5,115 bases of DNA, from positions 1-5,115 of the forward strand of contig JAEWEK010000387.1 in assembly GCA_023389425.1 (NCBI GenBank). Direction: 5' to 3'. The stretch comes from Pseudomonadota bacterium. GTDB taxonomy: Bacteria; Pseudomonadota; Gammaproteobacteria; Burkholderiales; Burkholderiaceae_D. Positions 1 through 5,115 of the stretch are shown in pieces. Position 1 is the first letter of the stretch, and every line of letters begins with the position of its first letter. A program made the translations under genes and the position numbers. The notes under the pieces are model-generated. The model saw nothing but the letters and a program-made list of their open reading frames with translations. It did no database searches and was not told the DNA's origin.

Positions 1-345
1 CATGATGCGGCCTTGTATCTGTCGAAGGTATCGAAGGTGGACATGAAGACCTTGGGCCCTTCAGGCGAGCCGGGTGCTGCTGTACTGGCACGGACGATCG
101 TGAGCGAGGAGCTGGCCGAGCTCAACCCGGGAATGGGCACCTTGCCGCCCGTTGTCCTCTGCGAATACGCGATCGGCGCATCGACTACCTGGCTGCCCTG
201 CAATGCACTCTATACCCCGACAGCGGTCAAGGTCAGCATCTTGATGCCCTTCACCGATATCTTCTTCCAAGACAGTACGTCGTTTCTCGGCTTGGACGGC
301 ATTACGATTGTCGCGGATGTTCAGATGCCCTTCGTGGGAACATGA
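1..345 (+). CDS. TadE/TadF-like pseudopilin, 5'-partial
   Basis: The reading frame is open to the left edge, so the N-terminus, including the expected pilin-like membrane helix, is missing; 114 residues remain. The first visible residues (HDAALYLSKV) look like the segment just after the TadE-type transmembrane helix, where a [D/N]AARY-like stretch is common. The C-terminal half (VKVSILMPFTDIFF, then ITIVADVQMPFVG) has the alternating beta-strand pattern that closes TadE/TadF/TadG-type proteins. Two cysteines (visible residues 54 and 67) could form a periplasmic disulfide. TadE-family proteins are minor pseudopilins of the Flp/Tad pilus, cleaved by the TadV/CpaA-type prepilin peptidase. The TGA stop (343-345) lies one base before the next gene's ATG, so the two are almost certainly co-transcribed and translationally coupled. 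Recognition rests on pattern and on the clear TadE-like neighbour; whether it is TadE, TadF or the end of a TadG-like protein cannot be decided. Confidence 0.72.
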   Translation, partial: HDAALYLSKVSKVDMKTLGPSGEPGAAVLARTIVSEELAELNPGMGTLPPVVLCEYAIGASTTWLPCNALYTPTAVKVSILMPFTDIFFQDSTSFLGLDGITIVADVQMPFVGT

Positions 346-346
346 A

Positions 347-946
347 ATGAGAAAGCCACCAACCAGGCCATCCTCGACCCAACGCGGCGTTGCCGCAGTT
401 GAGTTCGCACTTTGCGTCATCATCTTCCTGACGTTTGTCTTCGGCGTGTTCGAGCTGGCGCGCGCCATGTACGTCATCAATACATTGGAGGAAGTGACAA
501 GGCGCGCCGCCAGCTTTGCATCGAACACGAACTTCAGGGATGCAAACGCGATGAGCAATGTCCGTATCGCTTCAATTTTCCGAAGTTCTCCGGGGCTGCT
601 TCCGCTGGCGGATCCAGTCACCGATGCAAATGTCGTGATTGACTACTTGTCCGTGGCCCATAACCCTGATGGATCGCTGACGATGACGCCGATCCCTGGC
701 GGTTCGCTGCCGTCGTGCCCGGCTCGCAACCGCTTGACTTGCTTGAGCAATCCGGGCGACCCGAGCTGTATCCAGTTAGTGCGGGCACGCATATGCGCGA
801 CGAGCGACAGTTCGGGCAACTGCGATCCCGTCTCGTATCGGATGCTCGTTCCGTTCGTGAACATTCCTCTCGTCCTGCCAACCGCTCCCACCATCGTTCC
901 TGCCGGCAGCCTGGGTTATAGGATCGGAAACATGCCGTGCCCTTGA
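347..946 (+). CDS. TadE/TadF-like pseudopilin
   Basis: Complete 199-residue protein. A short basic N-terminus (MRKPPTRPSSTQRG) is followed by VAAVEFALCVIIF and a single hydrophobic helix (about residues 15-37). This is the TadE-like signature: a prepilin-type site with probable cleavage after Gly14, leaving Glu19 at mature position +5. The family is known to be processed by the Tad prepilin peptidase and to act as minor pseudopilins in Flp pilus biogenesis. After the helix, ELARAMYVINTLEEVTRRAA continues the pilin-like amphipathic helix. The periplasmic region holds six cysteines (124, 132, 141, 150, 159, 198), an even number that suggests disulfides. The ATG at 347 is chosen because GGGA (336-339) lies just upstream and it follows the previous stop by one base. 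In-frame TTG 308 and ATG 317 would overlap the upstream gene and put extra residues before the basic segment. It is longer than many TadE proteins, so TadF is an equally good name. Confidence 0.85.
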   Translation: MRKPPTRPSSTQRGVAAVEFALCVIIFLTFVFGVFELARAMYVINTLEEVTRRAASFASNTNFRDANAMSNVRIASIFRSSPGLLPLADPVTDANVVIDYLSVAHNPDGSLTMTPIPGGSLPSCPARNRLTCLSNPGDPSCIQLVRARICATSDSSGNCDPVSYRMLVPFVNIPLVLPTAPTIVPAGSLGYRIGNMPCP

Positions 947-948
947 TT

Positions 949-968
949 AGCCGAATTTCAGGCTTTTT
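949..968 (+). terminator. Weak rho-independent terminator candidate after the TadE/F pair
   Basis: AGCC (949-952) pairs with GGCT (961-964). Two inner pairs (G953-C959, A954-T958) enclose a three-base loop, with A960 bulged. The T-run continues through 968. The element begins two bases after the TadE/F-like stop codon (944-946), the right place to end that transcript. The stem is short and bulged, so efficiency is doubtful. Confidence 0.4.
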
Positions 969-1009
969 GCACCGTTTGGCCCCCAATCCTTGCAGTCCAT
1001 CGCAATCCG

Positions 1010-1039
1010 TTGCGTGTGCGAAAAGGCAAAGTCTATAGT
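1010..1039 (+). promoter_or_regulatory. Candidate sigma-70 promoter for the GIN-domain gene
   Basis: TTGCGT (1010-1015) and TATAGT (1034-1039) are separated by 18 bases and match TTGACA/TATAAT at 4 and 5 of 6 positions. Transcription would start near 1046, giving a leader of about 27 bases that contains the GGAGA ribosome binding site (1063-1067). Found by eye; no operator-like inverted repeat was noticed around it. Confidence 0.5.
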
Positions 1040-1072
1040 GCACTCATCGCACAACGAACAACGGAGACTTAC

Positions 1073-1846
1073 ATGAAAAAGATCCTGACCACCACCGCCG
1101 TCGCCATCACCGTCGCGCTCGCCACCCACGCTGCCCTGGCCGAGGACATTGCCCGCGAGAGCCGCCCGGTCGACGCCAAGGTCACCCGCATCCGCCTCGG
1201 CGGCGTGGTCACCCTGAACGTGCACCAGGGCGCGACGCCGGCGCTGGTGATTTCCGGCGGCAAGAGCATGGTGGCGCGCACGGTCACCACCCAGCGCGGC
1301 GACACGCTGGAGATCGGCAACGAAAAGGACTCCCACTTCAGCTGGCATAGCGACAGCGACAAGCTGGTGGCCGACCTCACCGTGCCCAACCTGCAGGAAT
1401 TCTCGGCCAACGGCGTAGGCAACAGCACGATCACCGGCTTCTCCGGCGACAAGGTGCGCATCTCGATGGATGGCGCCGGTTCGCTGACGATGAACAGCAG
1501 CTACCGCATGGTCGACGCGGCCCTGGGTGGCGTCGGCGGCGTGACCCTGAACAACAGCGGCAATGCCGAGCGCGTCGACGTGTCGCTGCGCGGCGCCGGC
1601 CGCATGACGATTACCGGCGAAGCCAGGATCCTCCACGGCAGCCTGAGCGGCGTCGGCAGCCTGGACGCGACCAATCTGCGCGCCGACTCGGTCGAGCTGC
1701 GCATGAGCGGGATGGGCAGCGCCAACGTGTATGCACGCAGCGCGGCCAATATGAGCCTGTCCGGACTGGGCTCGGCGACCGTGTACGGCAACCCGGCGAC
1801 GCGCAATGCGTCGACCAGCGGGATGGGCAAGATCAGCTACAAGTAA
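1073..1846 (+). CDS. Exported DUF2807 / GIN-domain protein (putative adhesin head domain)
   Basis: 257-residue protein with a clear Sec signal peptide: MKK, a hydrophobic core (residues 4-18) and a probable cleavage after ALA (residue 23). The mature part (VTRIRLGGVVTLNVHQG near residues 37-53, then GDTLEIG near 76-82) matches the start of the DUF2807/GIN family, whose function is unproven and which has been called a putative auto-transporter adhesin head. From residue 114 onward, Gly-x-Gly motifs recur at 114, 134, 153, 174, 193, 213, 231 and 250, every 18-21 residues. Between them lie short beta-prone strands, as expected of a beta-helix or solenoid. No cysteines and no membrane anchor are present, so it should be periplasmic or surface-released. 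The ATG at 1073 follows GGAG (1063-1066) by six bases, and the signal peptide begins exactly there; in-frame codons upstream would add a non-signal extension. It has its own promoter candidate and is convergent with the BON lipoprotein. Family call is confident; function is unknown. Confidence 0.85.
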   Translation: MKKILTTTAVAITVALATHAALAEDIARESRPVDAKVTRIRLGGVVTLNVHQGATPALVISGGKSMVARTVTTQRGDTLEIGNEKDSHFSWHSDSDKLVADLTVPNLQEFSANGVGNSTITGFSGDKVRISMDGAGSLTMNSSYRMVDAALGGVGGVTLNNSGNAERVDVSLRGAGRMTITGEARILHGSLSGVGSLDATNLRADSVELRMSGMGSANVYARSAANMSLSGLGSATVYGNPATRNASTSGMGKISYK

Positions 1847-1856
1847 CGGCAACATG

Positions 1857-1881
1857 CCGGGCGCGAACCCCTCTCGCCCGG
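1857..1881. terminator. GC hairpin between convergent genes, possible bidirectional terminator
   Basis: CCGGGCG (1857-1863) and CGCCCGG (1875-1881) form a perfect 7-bp stem with an 11-base loop; two G-T wobbles can extend the base. It lies in the 46-base gap between the ends of the GIN-domain gene and the BON-domain gene. Neither strand has a T-run after the stem, so it is not a textbook intrinsic terminator. It may act with Rho or protect 3' ends. Confidence 0.4.
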
Positions 1882-1892
1882 TGCTGGCCAGG

Positions 1893-2213
1893 TCAGGGCG
1901 TGTTCTTGCGCAGGACCATATCGTCCTTGACCGATTTCACCCCCTTCACATCGCGCGCCAGCTGGACGGCGCGCTCTTCTTCCGCGCGCGAATCGACAAA
2001 GCCCGAGAGCTGGACCGTTCCCTTGAAGGTTTCGACCTTAACCTGGGTGGCTTTCACTTGCGGATCGTCCGCGAACACGGCCTTGACCTTGGCGGTGATG
2101 ACGGTATCGTCGACGTACTCGCCGGTCCCTTCGTGGGTCCTGGTCGGCGCGCAGGCCGTCAGCGCCACCATGACCAGGGCGGCGCAGGCAGTCGTGAATT
2201 GCTGTGTTCTCAT
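1893..2213 (-). CDS. BON-domain lipoprotein
   Basis: 106-residue protein. The N-terminus has a lipoprotein signal with lipobox LTAC and lipidated Cys21 (MRTQQFTTACAALVMVALTAC). Residue +2 is Ala and there is no Asp, so sorting to the outer membrane is expected. Residues about 35-102 form one BON domain: DDTVITAKVKAVFADDP, then VKVETFKGTVQLSGFV and GVKSVKDDMVL, with the conserved G-x-V-x-L-x-G-x-V core. BON domains occur in OsmY, DolP/YraP and mechanosensitive channels and are thought to bind phospholipid; OsmY-type proteins are often induced by osmotic or stationary-phase stress. Unlike OsmY and DolP, which carry two BON domains, this has one. The ATG is supported by GGGAG (2221-2225) seven bases upstream. 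It is separated by 94 bases from the upstream tadD gene on the same strand, so read-through from tad is possible, but a separate promoter is more likely. Confidence 0.9.
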   Translation of the reverse strand: MRTQQFTTACAALVMVALTACAPTRTHEGTGEYVDDTVITAKVKAVFADDPQVKATQVKVETFKGTVQLSGFVDSRAEEERAVQLARDVKGVKSVKDDMVLRKNTP

Positions 2214-2237
2214 GGCATCGCTCCCGAAAAGACTCTT

Positions 2238-2244
2238 AATCTAG
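2238..2244 (-). promoter_or_regulatory. Possible -10 element for the BON lipoprotein gene
   Basis: On the minus strand the sequence reads CTAGATT, matching 5 of 7 positions of the sigma-S-type -10 CTATACT, including the upstream C. No convincing -35 is seen 16-18 bases before it, which sigma-S promoters tolerate. Start of transcription would be near 2231, giving a short leader that just includes the GGGAG ribosome binding site. Weak by-eye call; sigma-S dependence is only inferred from the OsmY-like family. Confidence 0.28.
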
Positions 2245-2274
2245 CCCTTTTTCGGTGATGATGCGTTTGCGGAT

Positions 2275-2304
2275 TTGCGTGTGCGCGACACTGCGCGCGG
2301 GCAA
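2275..2304 (-). terminator. Weak hairpin downstream of tadD
   Basis: GCGCG (2283-2287) pairs with CGCGC (2294-2298) around a six-base loop. Outer TTGC (2275-2278) can pair with GCAA (2301-2304). The structure starts three bases after the tadD stop on the minus strand and could mark the end of the tad operon transcript. There is no T-run, only AAA, after it on that strand, so this is tentative. Confidence 0.25.
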
Positions 2305-2307
2305 GTT

Positions 2308-3420
2308 TCAGTCGCCCCGGGCGGAACCGCGCATGTCGGCCAGCAGCCGGGCAGCGCCCGTGGACGGCAGCGGCCGCAGGGCGAAGTCGGCGCGGGCGAT
2401 GTCGCGGCCGATCACCAGCCGCACATTGGAGCGCCCGCAGTTGCCGACCTCGACCACGGCGGCGTTCTCGAAACGCGCCGCAAGGCGCTCGGCGGCCTGC
2501 CGGTAGCCGCCCTGGTATTCGACCCGCGTCTGGCGCACGCCATAGCCGTTCTCGTTCGTCAGCCGTACCACCTTCAGGCTCGGATCACCGATCCGCTGCG
2601 ACAGCGACCTGGCCATGCCGGTGACGCCATTGCCGTTGCGGATCTCGACGAGTGCCGACACCGGCGCTGCCGGCGGCGCCTGCACCTCAGCGCGCGCCGG
2701 CACCATGGCCTGGGCGACCGCCGCGGCCGACGGCGTGCGGCGCAGCTCGAGCAGGCCGTCCTCGCGCGCGACGATTTCGGTGGCGGCCCACTCGTCGCCG
2801 GCGCGCGCGTCCGCCTTCACGGCCACTTCCAACGACGGCACCACGCTGCCGCCGACCGCGCTGACATCGGCGCGCATATCGTTCGCACGCAGCGTCGCGG
2901 CCTGGCGGAACATGTCCTGCGCGCGCTGGCCCTGTCCCAGCTTCTGCAGGCTCTCGCCCAGGTGGTACCAGGCGCTGTGGCTGAGCGGATCGAGCAGGCA
3001 GGCTTTCTCGAGCGCGGTGACGGCGTCCGCATACTGCCCGTCGAGGAAGTAGGCGTAGCCGAGGTTGGCGAACAGGTAGGCGCTGGACGGCCCGGACGCC
3101 ATCGTCAGCCCGGTGGTGAGCTCGCGCCAGATCGGGATCGCCTGCTCGAATGCGCGCCGCTCGGCGTACAGCGTGGCCATGCCGTTGCGCGCGTCGACGT
3201 GGCGTGGCTCGATGGCCAGGGCCGCGCGGTAGGCCTGCAGCGCCGCGCCGTAGTTGTGCGCCAGATATTGGTTGCGGCCGAACTGATACGCGCGGTCGGC
3301 ACTCTGCGCAAATGGCGGCTGCTCGGGCAGCGCGAAGCGGCCGCTCAGGTTGGCGCAGGCGACGAGCAGAGGCCCGGCGCACAGCACGGCCAGGCGTTGG
3401 AAGGGGATCGCGGTTCGCAT
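2308..3420 (-). CDS. tadD: TadD-like TPR lipoprotein with C-terminal LytR_C domain
   Basis: 370-residue protein. The lipoprotein signal ends in lipobox LVAC with lipidated Cys22. Residues about 44-181 hold roughly four tetratricopeptide repeats; the clearest are 44-77 (ending ALAIEP), 114-147 (FANLGYAYFLDGQYADAV, ending LLDP) and 148-181 (WYHLGESLQKLGQGQRA). A low-complexity Ala/Pro-rich linker (about 225-254) leads to residues 255-341, which resemble the LytR cell-envelope C-terminal (LytR_C) domain: VEIRNGNGVTGMA, QTRVEY, then VRLVIGRD. TadD is the pilotin-like or assembly TPR lipoprotein of Tad systems and is thought to act in the periplasm with the outer-membrane secretin. The ATG has GGAGG (3426-3430) five bases upstream, and the gene begins 18 bases after tadC, so it is operonic. 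The added C-terminal domain makes it longer than a plain TPR-only TadD. Calling it TadD rests on position after tadC plus lipobox and TPRs. Confidence 0.87.
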   Translation of the reverse strand: MRTAIPFQRLAVLCAGPLLVACANLSGRFALPEQPPFAQSADRAYQFGRNQYLAHNYGAALQAYRAALAIEPRHVDARNGMATLYAERRAFEQAIPIWRELTTGLTMASGPSSAYLFANLGYAYFLDGQYADAVTALEKACLLDPLSHSAWYHLGESLQKLGQGQRAQDMFRQAATLRANDMRADVSAVGGSVVPSLEVAVKADARAGDEWAATEIVAREDGLLELRRTPSAAAVAQAMVPARAEVQAPPAAPVSALVEIRNGNGVTGMARSLSQRIGDPSLKVVRLTNENGYGVRQTRVEYQGGYRQAAERLAARFENAAVVEVGNCGRSNVRLVIGRDIARADFALRPLPSTGAARLLADMRGSARGD

Positions 3421-3438
3421 CGCAGCCTCCGGGACAGG

Positions 3439-4383
3439 TCAGTTGACGAGGTTGTCGAGGGCCGGGCCGAGCGTGCGCACGATCTGGATCGCGGCGGGGC
3501 CCATCAACACCATCAGCAGCGTGGGGAAAATGCAGAAGATCAGCGGGAACAGCAGCTTGAGGCCGATCTTGGCGGCCGTCTCCTCGGCCAGCAGGCGGCG
3601 CTTGTTGCGCAGGTTCTCGGAGTGCACGCGCAGCGAATCGCCGATGCTGGTGCCGAAGCGCTCGGACTGGATCAGCATCGCGACCAGCGTGTCGACGTCG
3701 TCGACGCCGGTGCGCAGGGCGAAATTGCGCAGCGCCTTTTCGCGCGTGAAGCCGGCGCGCGTCTCCATCAGCACCAGCTGCAGCTCCTGCGCCAGCGTCA
3801 CGCTCTTGATGTGGATTTCGCCGGCCACCTTGACCAGGGCGCGCTCCAGCGACAGGCCGGCTTCCACGCACACGGTGAGCAGGTCGAGCGCGTCGGGCAC
3901 GTTCTCGAAGATCTCGCGCTGGCGCCGTTCGGCGATGCGCGCCAGGATCACGTTCGGCAGGTAGTAGCCGAAGGTGGCGGCCAGCAGCAGCGCCAGCAGC
4001 AGCTGGCTGCCGCCCAGCGCCGAGCCGGTCAGCGCAAGCACGAAGCCGGTCATGGCCGGCGCCAGCAGCGCCAGCACGGTCTTGGATGCAAAGTACAGCG
4101 TGGGCGCGGCCGGGTTGCGCCAGCCGGCGTTCATGAAGCGCATGCGCAGCGCCGATTTTTCCCAGCCTTCTTCCGGGACAGACAGCTTGGTCAGCGGCCG
4201 CACCGCCTTGGCCACGCGCTCCAGCCAGCCGCGCTTCTGCAGCGCGGTGTCTTCGTCGGGCACCAGGAATTTGCCGAGCCGCGCGCGCAGCGCCGCCGGC
4301 GCGAACAGCATCATGCCGAGCCACGCCAGCGCGCAGACCACGGCAAACACGATCATCAGGAATGACAGCTCAGCGATGTGCAT
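3439..4383 (-). CDS. tadC: TadC, Tad/Flp pilus inner-membrane platform protein
   Basis: 314-residue polytopic membrane protein of the type II secretion F (GspF/T2SSF) family. Hydrophobic segments lie at about 6-28, 101-121, 126-147 and 276-298. The cytoplasmic T2SSF domain spans about 159-275 with typical motifs: NVPDALDLLTVCVEAGLSLERAL (160-182) and ERFGTSIGDSLRVH (241-254). TadC partners TadB in the inner membrane as the platform that couples the TadA ATPase to Flp pilin assembly. Length is normal for TadC. The ATG is supported by GGAGG (4388-4392) four bases upstream, which sits in the 9-base gap directly after the tadB stop codon; this implies tight translational coupling. No frameshift or missing segment is seen. 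Confidence 0.95.
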   Translation of the reverse strand: MHIAELSFLMIVFAVVCALAWLGMMLFAPAALRARLGKFLVPDEDTALQKRGWLERVAKAVRPLTKLSVPEEGWEKSALRMRFMNAGWRNPAAPTLYFASKTVLALLAPAMTGFVLALTGSALGGSQLLLALLLAATFGYYLPNVILARIAERRQREIFENVPDALDLLTVCVEAGLSLERALVKVAGEIHIKSVTLAQELQLVLMETRAGFTREKALRNFALRTGVDDVDTLVAMLIQSERFGTSIGDSLRVHSENLRNKRRLLAEETAAKIGLKLLFPLIFCIFPTLLMVLMGPAAIQIVRTLGPALDNLVN

Positions 4384-4392
4384 CGCGCCTCC

Positions 4393-5115
4393 TCAGACTC
4401 GGATGTGGATGATCTTGCGCAGCCAGAGCACGCCGAACACGATCATGCCGGCCGCGAGCCACAGCAGCCTGGTTCCGGCGGGATCGGTCCACAGCAGGCT
4501 GATGTACCTGGGATTCAGGATGGTCATCATCAGCGCCACCACGAACGGCAGCGAACCAAGGATCCATGCCGACATCCGCCCTTCCGCCGACAGCACCCGC
4601 ACCTGCCCGGCGAGCTTGAGGCGGCCGCGGATGATCTGGCTGATATTGCCGAGGATTTCGGCCAGGTTGCCGCCCGACTCGCGCTGGATCAGCACCGCGA
4701 TGATGAGGTAGCGCAGGTCGGTGAGCGGGATGCGGTCGGCCATATTGTGCAGCGCCTCGCTCATCGGCACGCCGTAGTTGATCTCTTCGCGCGCGGTGCG
4801 GAATTCGCCCGCCAGCGGCTCGGACAGTTCGGTGCCGACGATCTGCAGCACATTGGTGAAGGAGTGGCCGGCGCGCAGCGCGCGGGCGATGAAGTCGGCC
4901 GCTTCCGGCAGCTGCTCCTCGATGCGCACCAGGCGCCGCGTGCGCGCGCGGCGCGCCAGCATCCACGGTCCCGCGCCCAGCAGCAGCGCGAAACCCAGGC
5001 GCAGCGGCAGCGGCAAGGGCCAGCGCGCCGACAGTCCCAGGCCGAGCATGAAGCAGAAGGCGCTGGCGACCAGGAAGTGCTCGACCGCATAGCGCGAGCC
5101 GGACTGCACCAGCAG
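4393..5115 (-). CDS. tadB: TadB, Tad/Flp pilus inner-membrane platform protein, 5'-partial
   Basis: The frame is open to the right edge; 240 residues are visible, and since TadB proteins are usually near 300-330 residues, roughly the first 60-90 are outside. A GTG at 5107-5109 could be read as a start, but the visible LLVQSG stretch before and across it resembles an internal TadB segment, so it is not taken as the start. Visible parts: two hydrophobic segments (about residues 14-29 and 38-54), an Arg-rich turn, then the T2SSF domain with QLPEAADFIARALRAGHSF (68-86), INYGVPMSEAL (112-122), IQRESGGNLAEILGNIS (143-159) and LSAEGRMSAWILGSLP (175-190). Two C-terminal membrane segments follow (about 183-200 and 216-233), then the basic tail RKIIHIRV. 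It works with TadC as the assembly platform for the TadA ATPase, whose gene is expected just beyond the right edge in the same direction. Confidence 0.94.
   Translation of the reverse strand: MLVQSGSRYAVEHFLVASAFCFMLGLGLSARWPLPLPLRLGFALLLGAGPWMLARRARTRRLVRIEEQLPEAADFIARALRAGHSFTNVLQIVGTELSEPLAGEFRTAREEINYGVPMSEALHNMADRIPLTDLRYLIIAVLIQRESGGNLAEILGNISQIIRGRLKLAGQVRVLSAEGRMSAWILGSLPFVVALMMTILNPRYISLLWTDPAGTRLLWLAAGMIVFGVLWLRKIIHIRV

Noticed and set aside
308..346. Longer start for the second TadE/F-like gene (TTG 308 or ATG 317).
   Set aside because: These starts would overlap the upstream coding sequence; ATG 347 follows the upstream stop by one base, has GGGA upstream, and gives a normal short basic prepilin leader.
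61..621. A 186-codon minus-strand open frame opposite the TadE/F-like pair.
   Set aside because: Spans the junction of two tightly coupled plus-strand genes and shows no recognisable domain, whereas the plus strand shows the TadE-type signature.
947..1855. A 302-codon open frame on the minus strand opposite the GIN-domain gene.
   Set aside because: Ala/His/Gly/Arg-rich composition typical of an antisense shadow, with no signal or motif. The plus strand holds a convincing signal peptide and a repeated domain.
1884..1891. CTGGCCAG palindrome just outside the end of the BON-domain gene.
   Set aside because: Eight-base GC-rich palindromes are common at this composition, and no second copy or associated element was noticed.
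2308..2316. C-terminal RGD tripeptide of the TadD-like protein as an integrin-binding motif.
   Set aside because: A three-residue match in an Arg/Gly/Ala-rich tail is expected by chance, and the protein should be a periplasm-facing lipoprotein.
2687..4324. A 545-codon open frame on the minus strand running across tadC and tadD in another frame.
   Set aside because: Arg/Ala/Gly/Pro-rich shadow frame in high-GC DNA. The real TadC and TadD frames have lipobox, membrane helices, T2SSF and TPR motifs and good ribosome binding sites; this has none.
2275..4365. A 696-codon open frame on the plus strand, opposite tadC and tadD.
   Set aside because: It is antisense to two clearly recognised genes, is dominated by Arg, Ala, Gln, His and Gly as expected from the complement of GC-rich codons, crosses a gene boundary, and has no recognisable domain.
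5107..5109. GTG as the true start of tadB.
   Set aside because: The frame stays open to the window edge, the protein would be far shorter than usual TadB, and no GGAGG-like site can be seen in the six bases upstream that remain in the window.

Overview
The window comes from a GC-rich Gram-negative bacterium. Lipobox lipoproteins, a Tad (tight adherence) secretion/pilus locus and GGAGG-type ribosome binding sites all fit. The gene types and protein style resemble Betaproteobacteria, and I lean towards Oxalobacteraceae (Massilia/Duganella/Janthinobacterium-like). That placement rests on family resemblance, not on a search.

Layout, left to right. (1) Positions 1-946, plus strand: the end of one TadE/TadF-type pseudopilin gene, cut by the window edge, followed one base later by a second, complete one. 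A weak hairpin plus T-run lies just after the second. This block is visibly less GC-rich than the rest. (2) 947-1072: a 126-base intergenic region holding that hairpin and a plausible sigma-70 promoter. (3) 1073-1846, plus strand: an exported protein of the DUF2807/GIN-domain type with a regular Gly-x-Gly ladder. (4) 1893-2213, minus strand: a small BON-domain lipoprotein, convergent with (3), with a GC hairpin between them. (5) 2308-5115, minus strand: a compact operon tadB (5' end beyond the window), tadC, tadD, with gaps of 9 and 18 bases.

How the genes work together: TadB and TadC form the inner-membrane platform on which the TadA ATPase (expected just beyond the right edge) drives pilus assembly. 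TadD is the periplasmic TPR lipoprotein thought to help assemble or stabilise the outer-membrane part. The TadE/TadF-like proteins are prepilin-peptidase substrates that act as minor pseudopilins. The two genes in the middle are envelope proteins with no established Tad role, so the locus is split into two opposed arms. The most distinctive features are a LytR_C-type domain fused to the C-terminus of TadD, the ~19-20-residue glycine ladder in the GIN-domain protein, and the composition change between the TadE/F arm and the rest. I see no sign of a wholly new system: no CRISPR array, tRNA, rRNA, transposase or phage gene.
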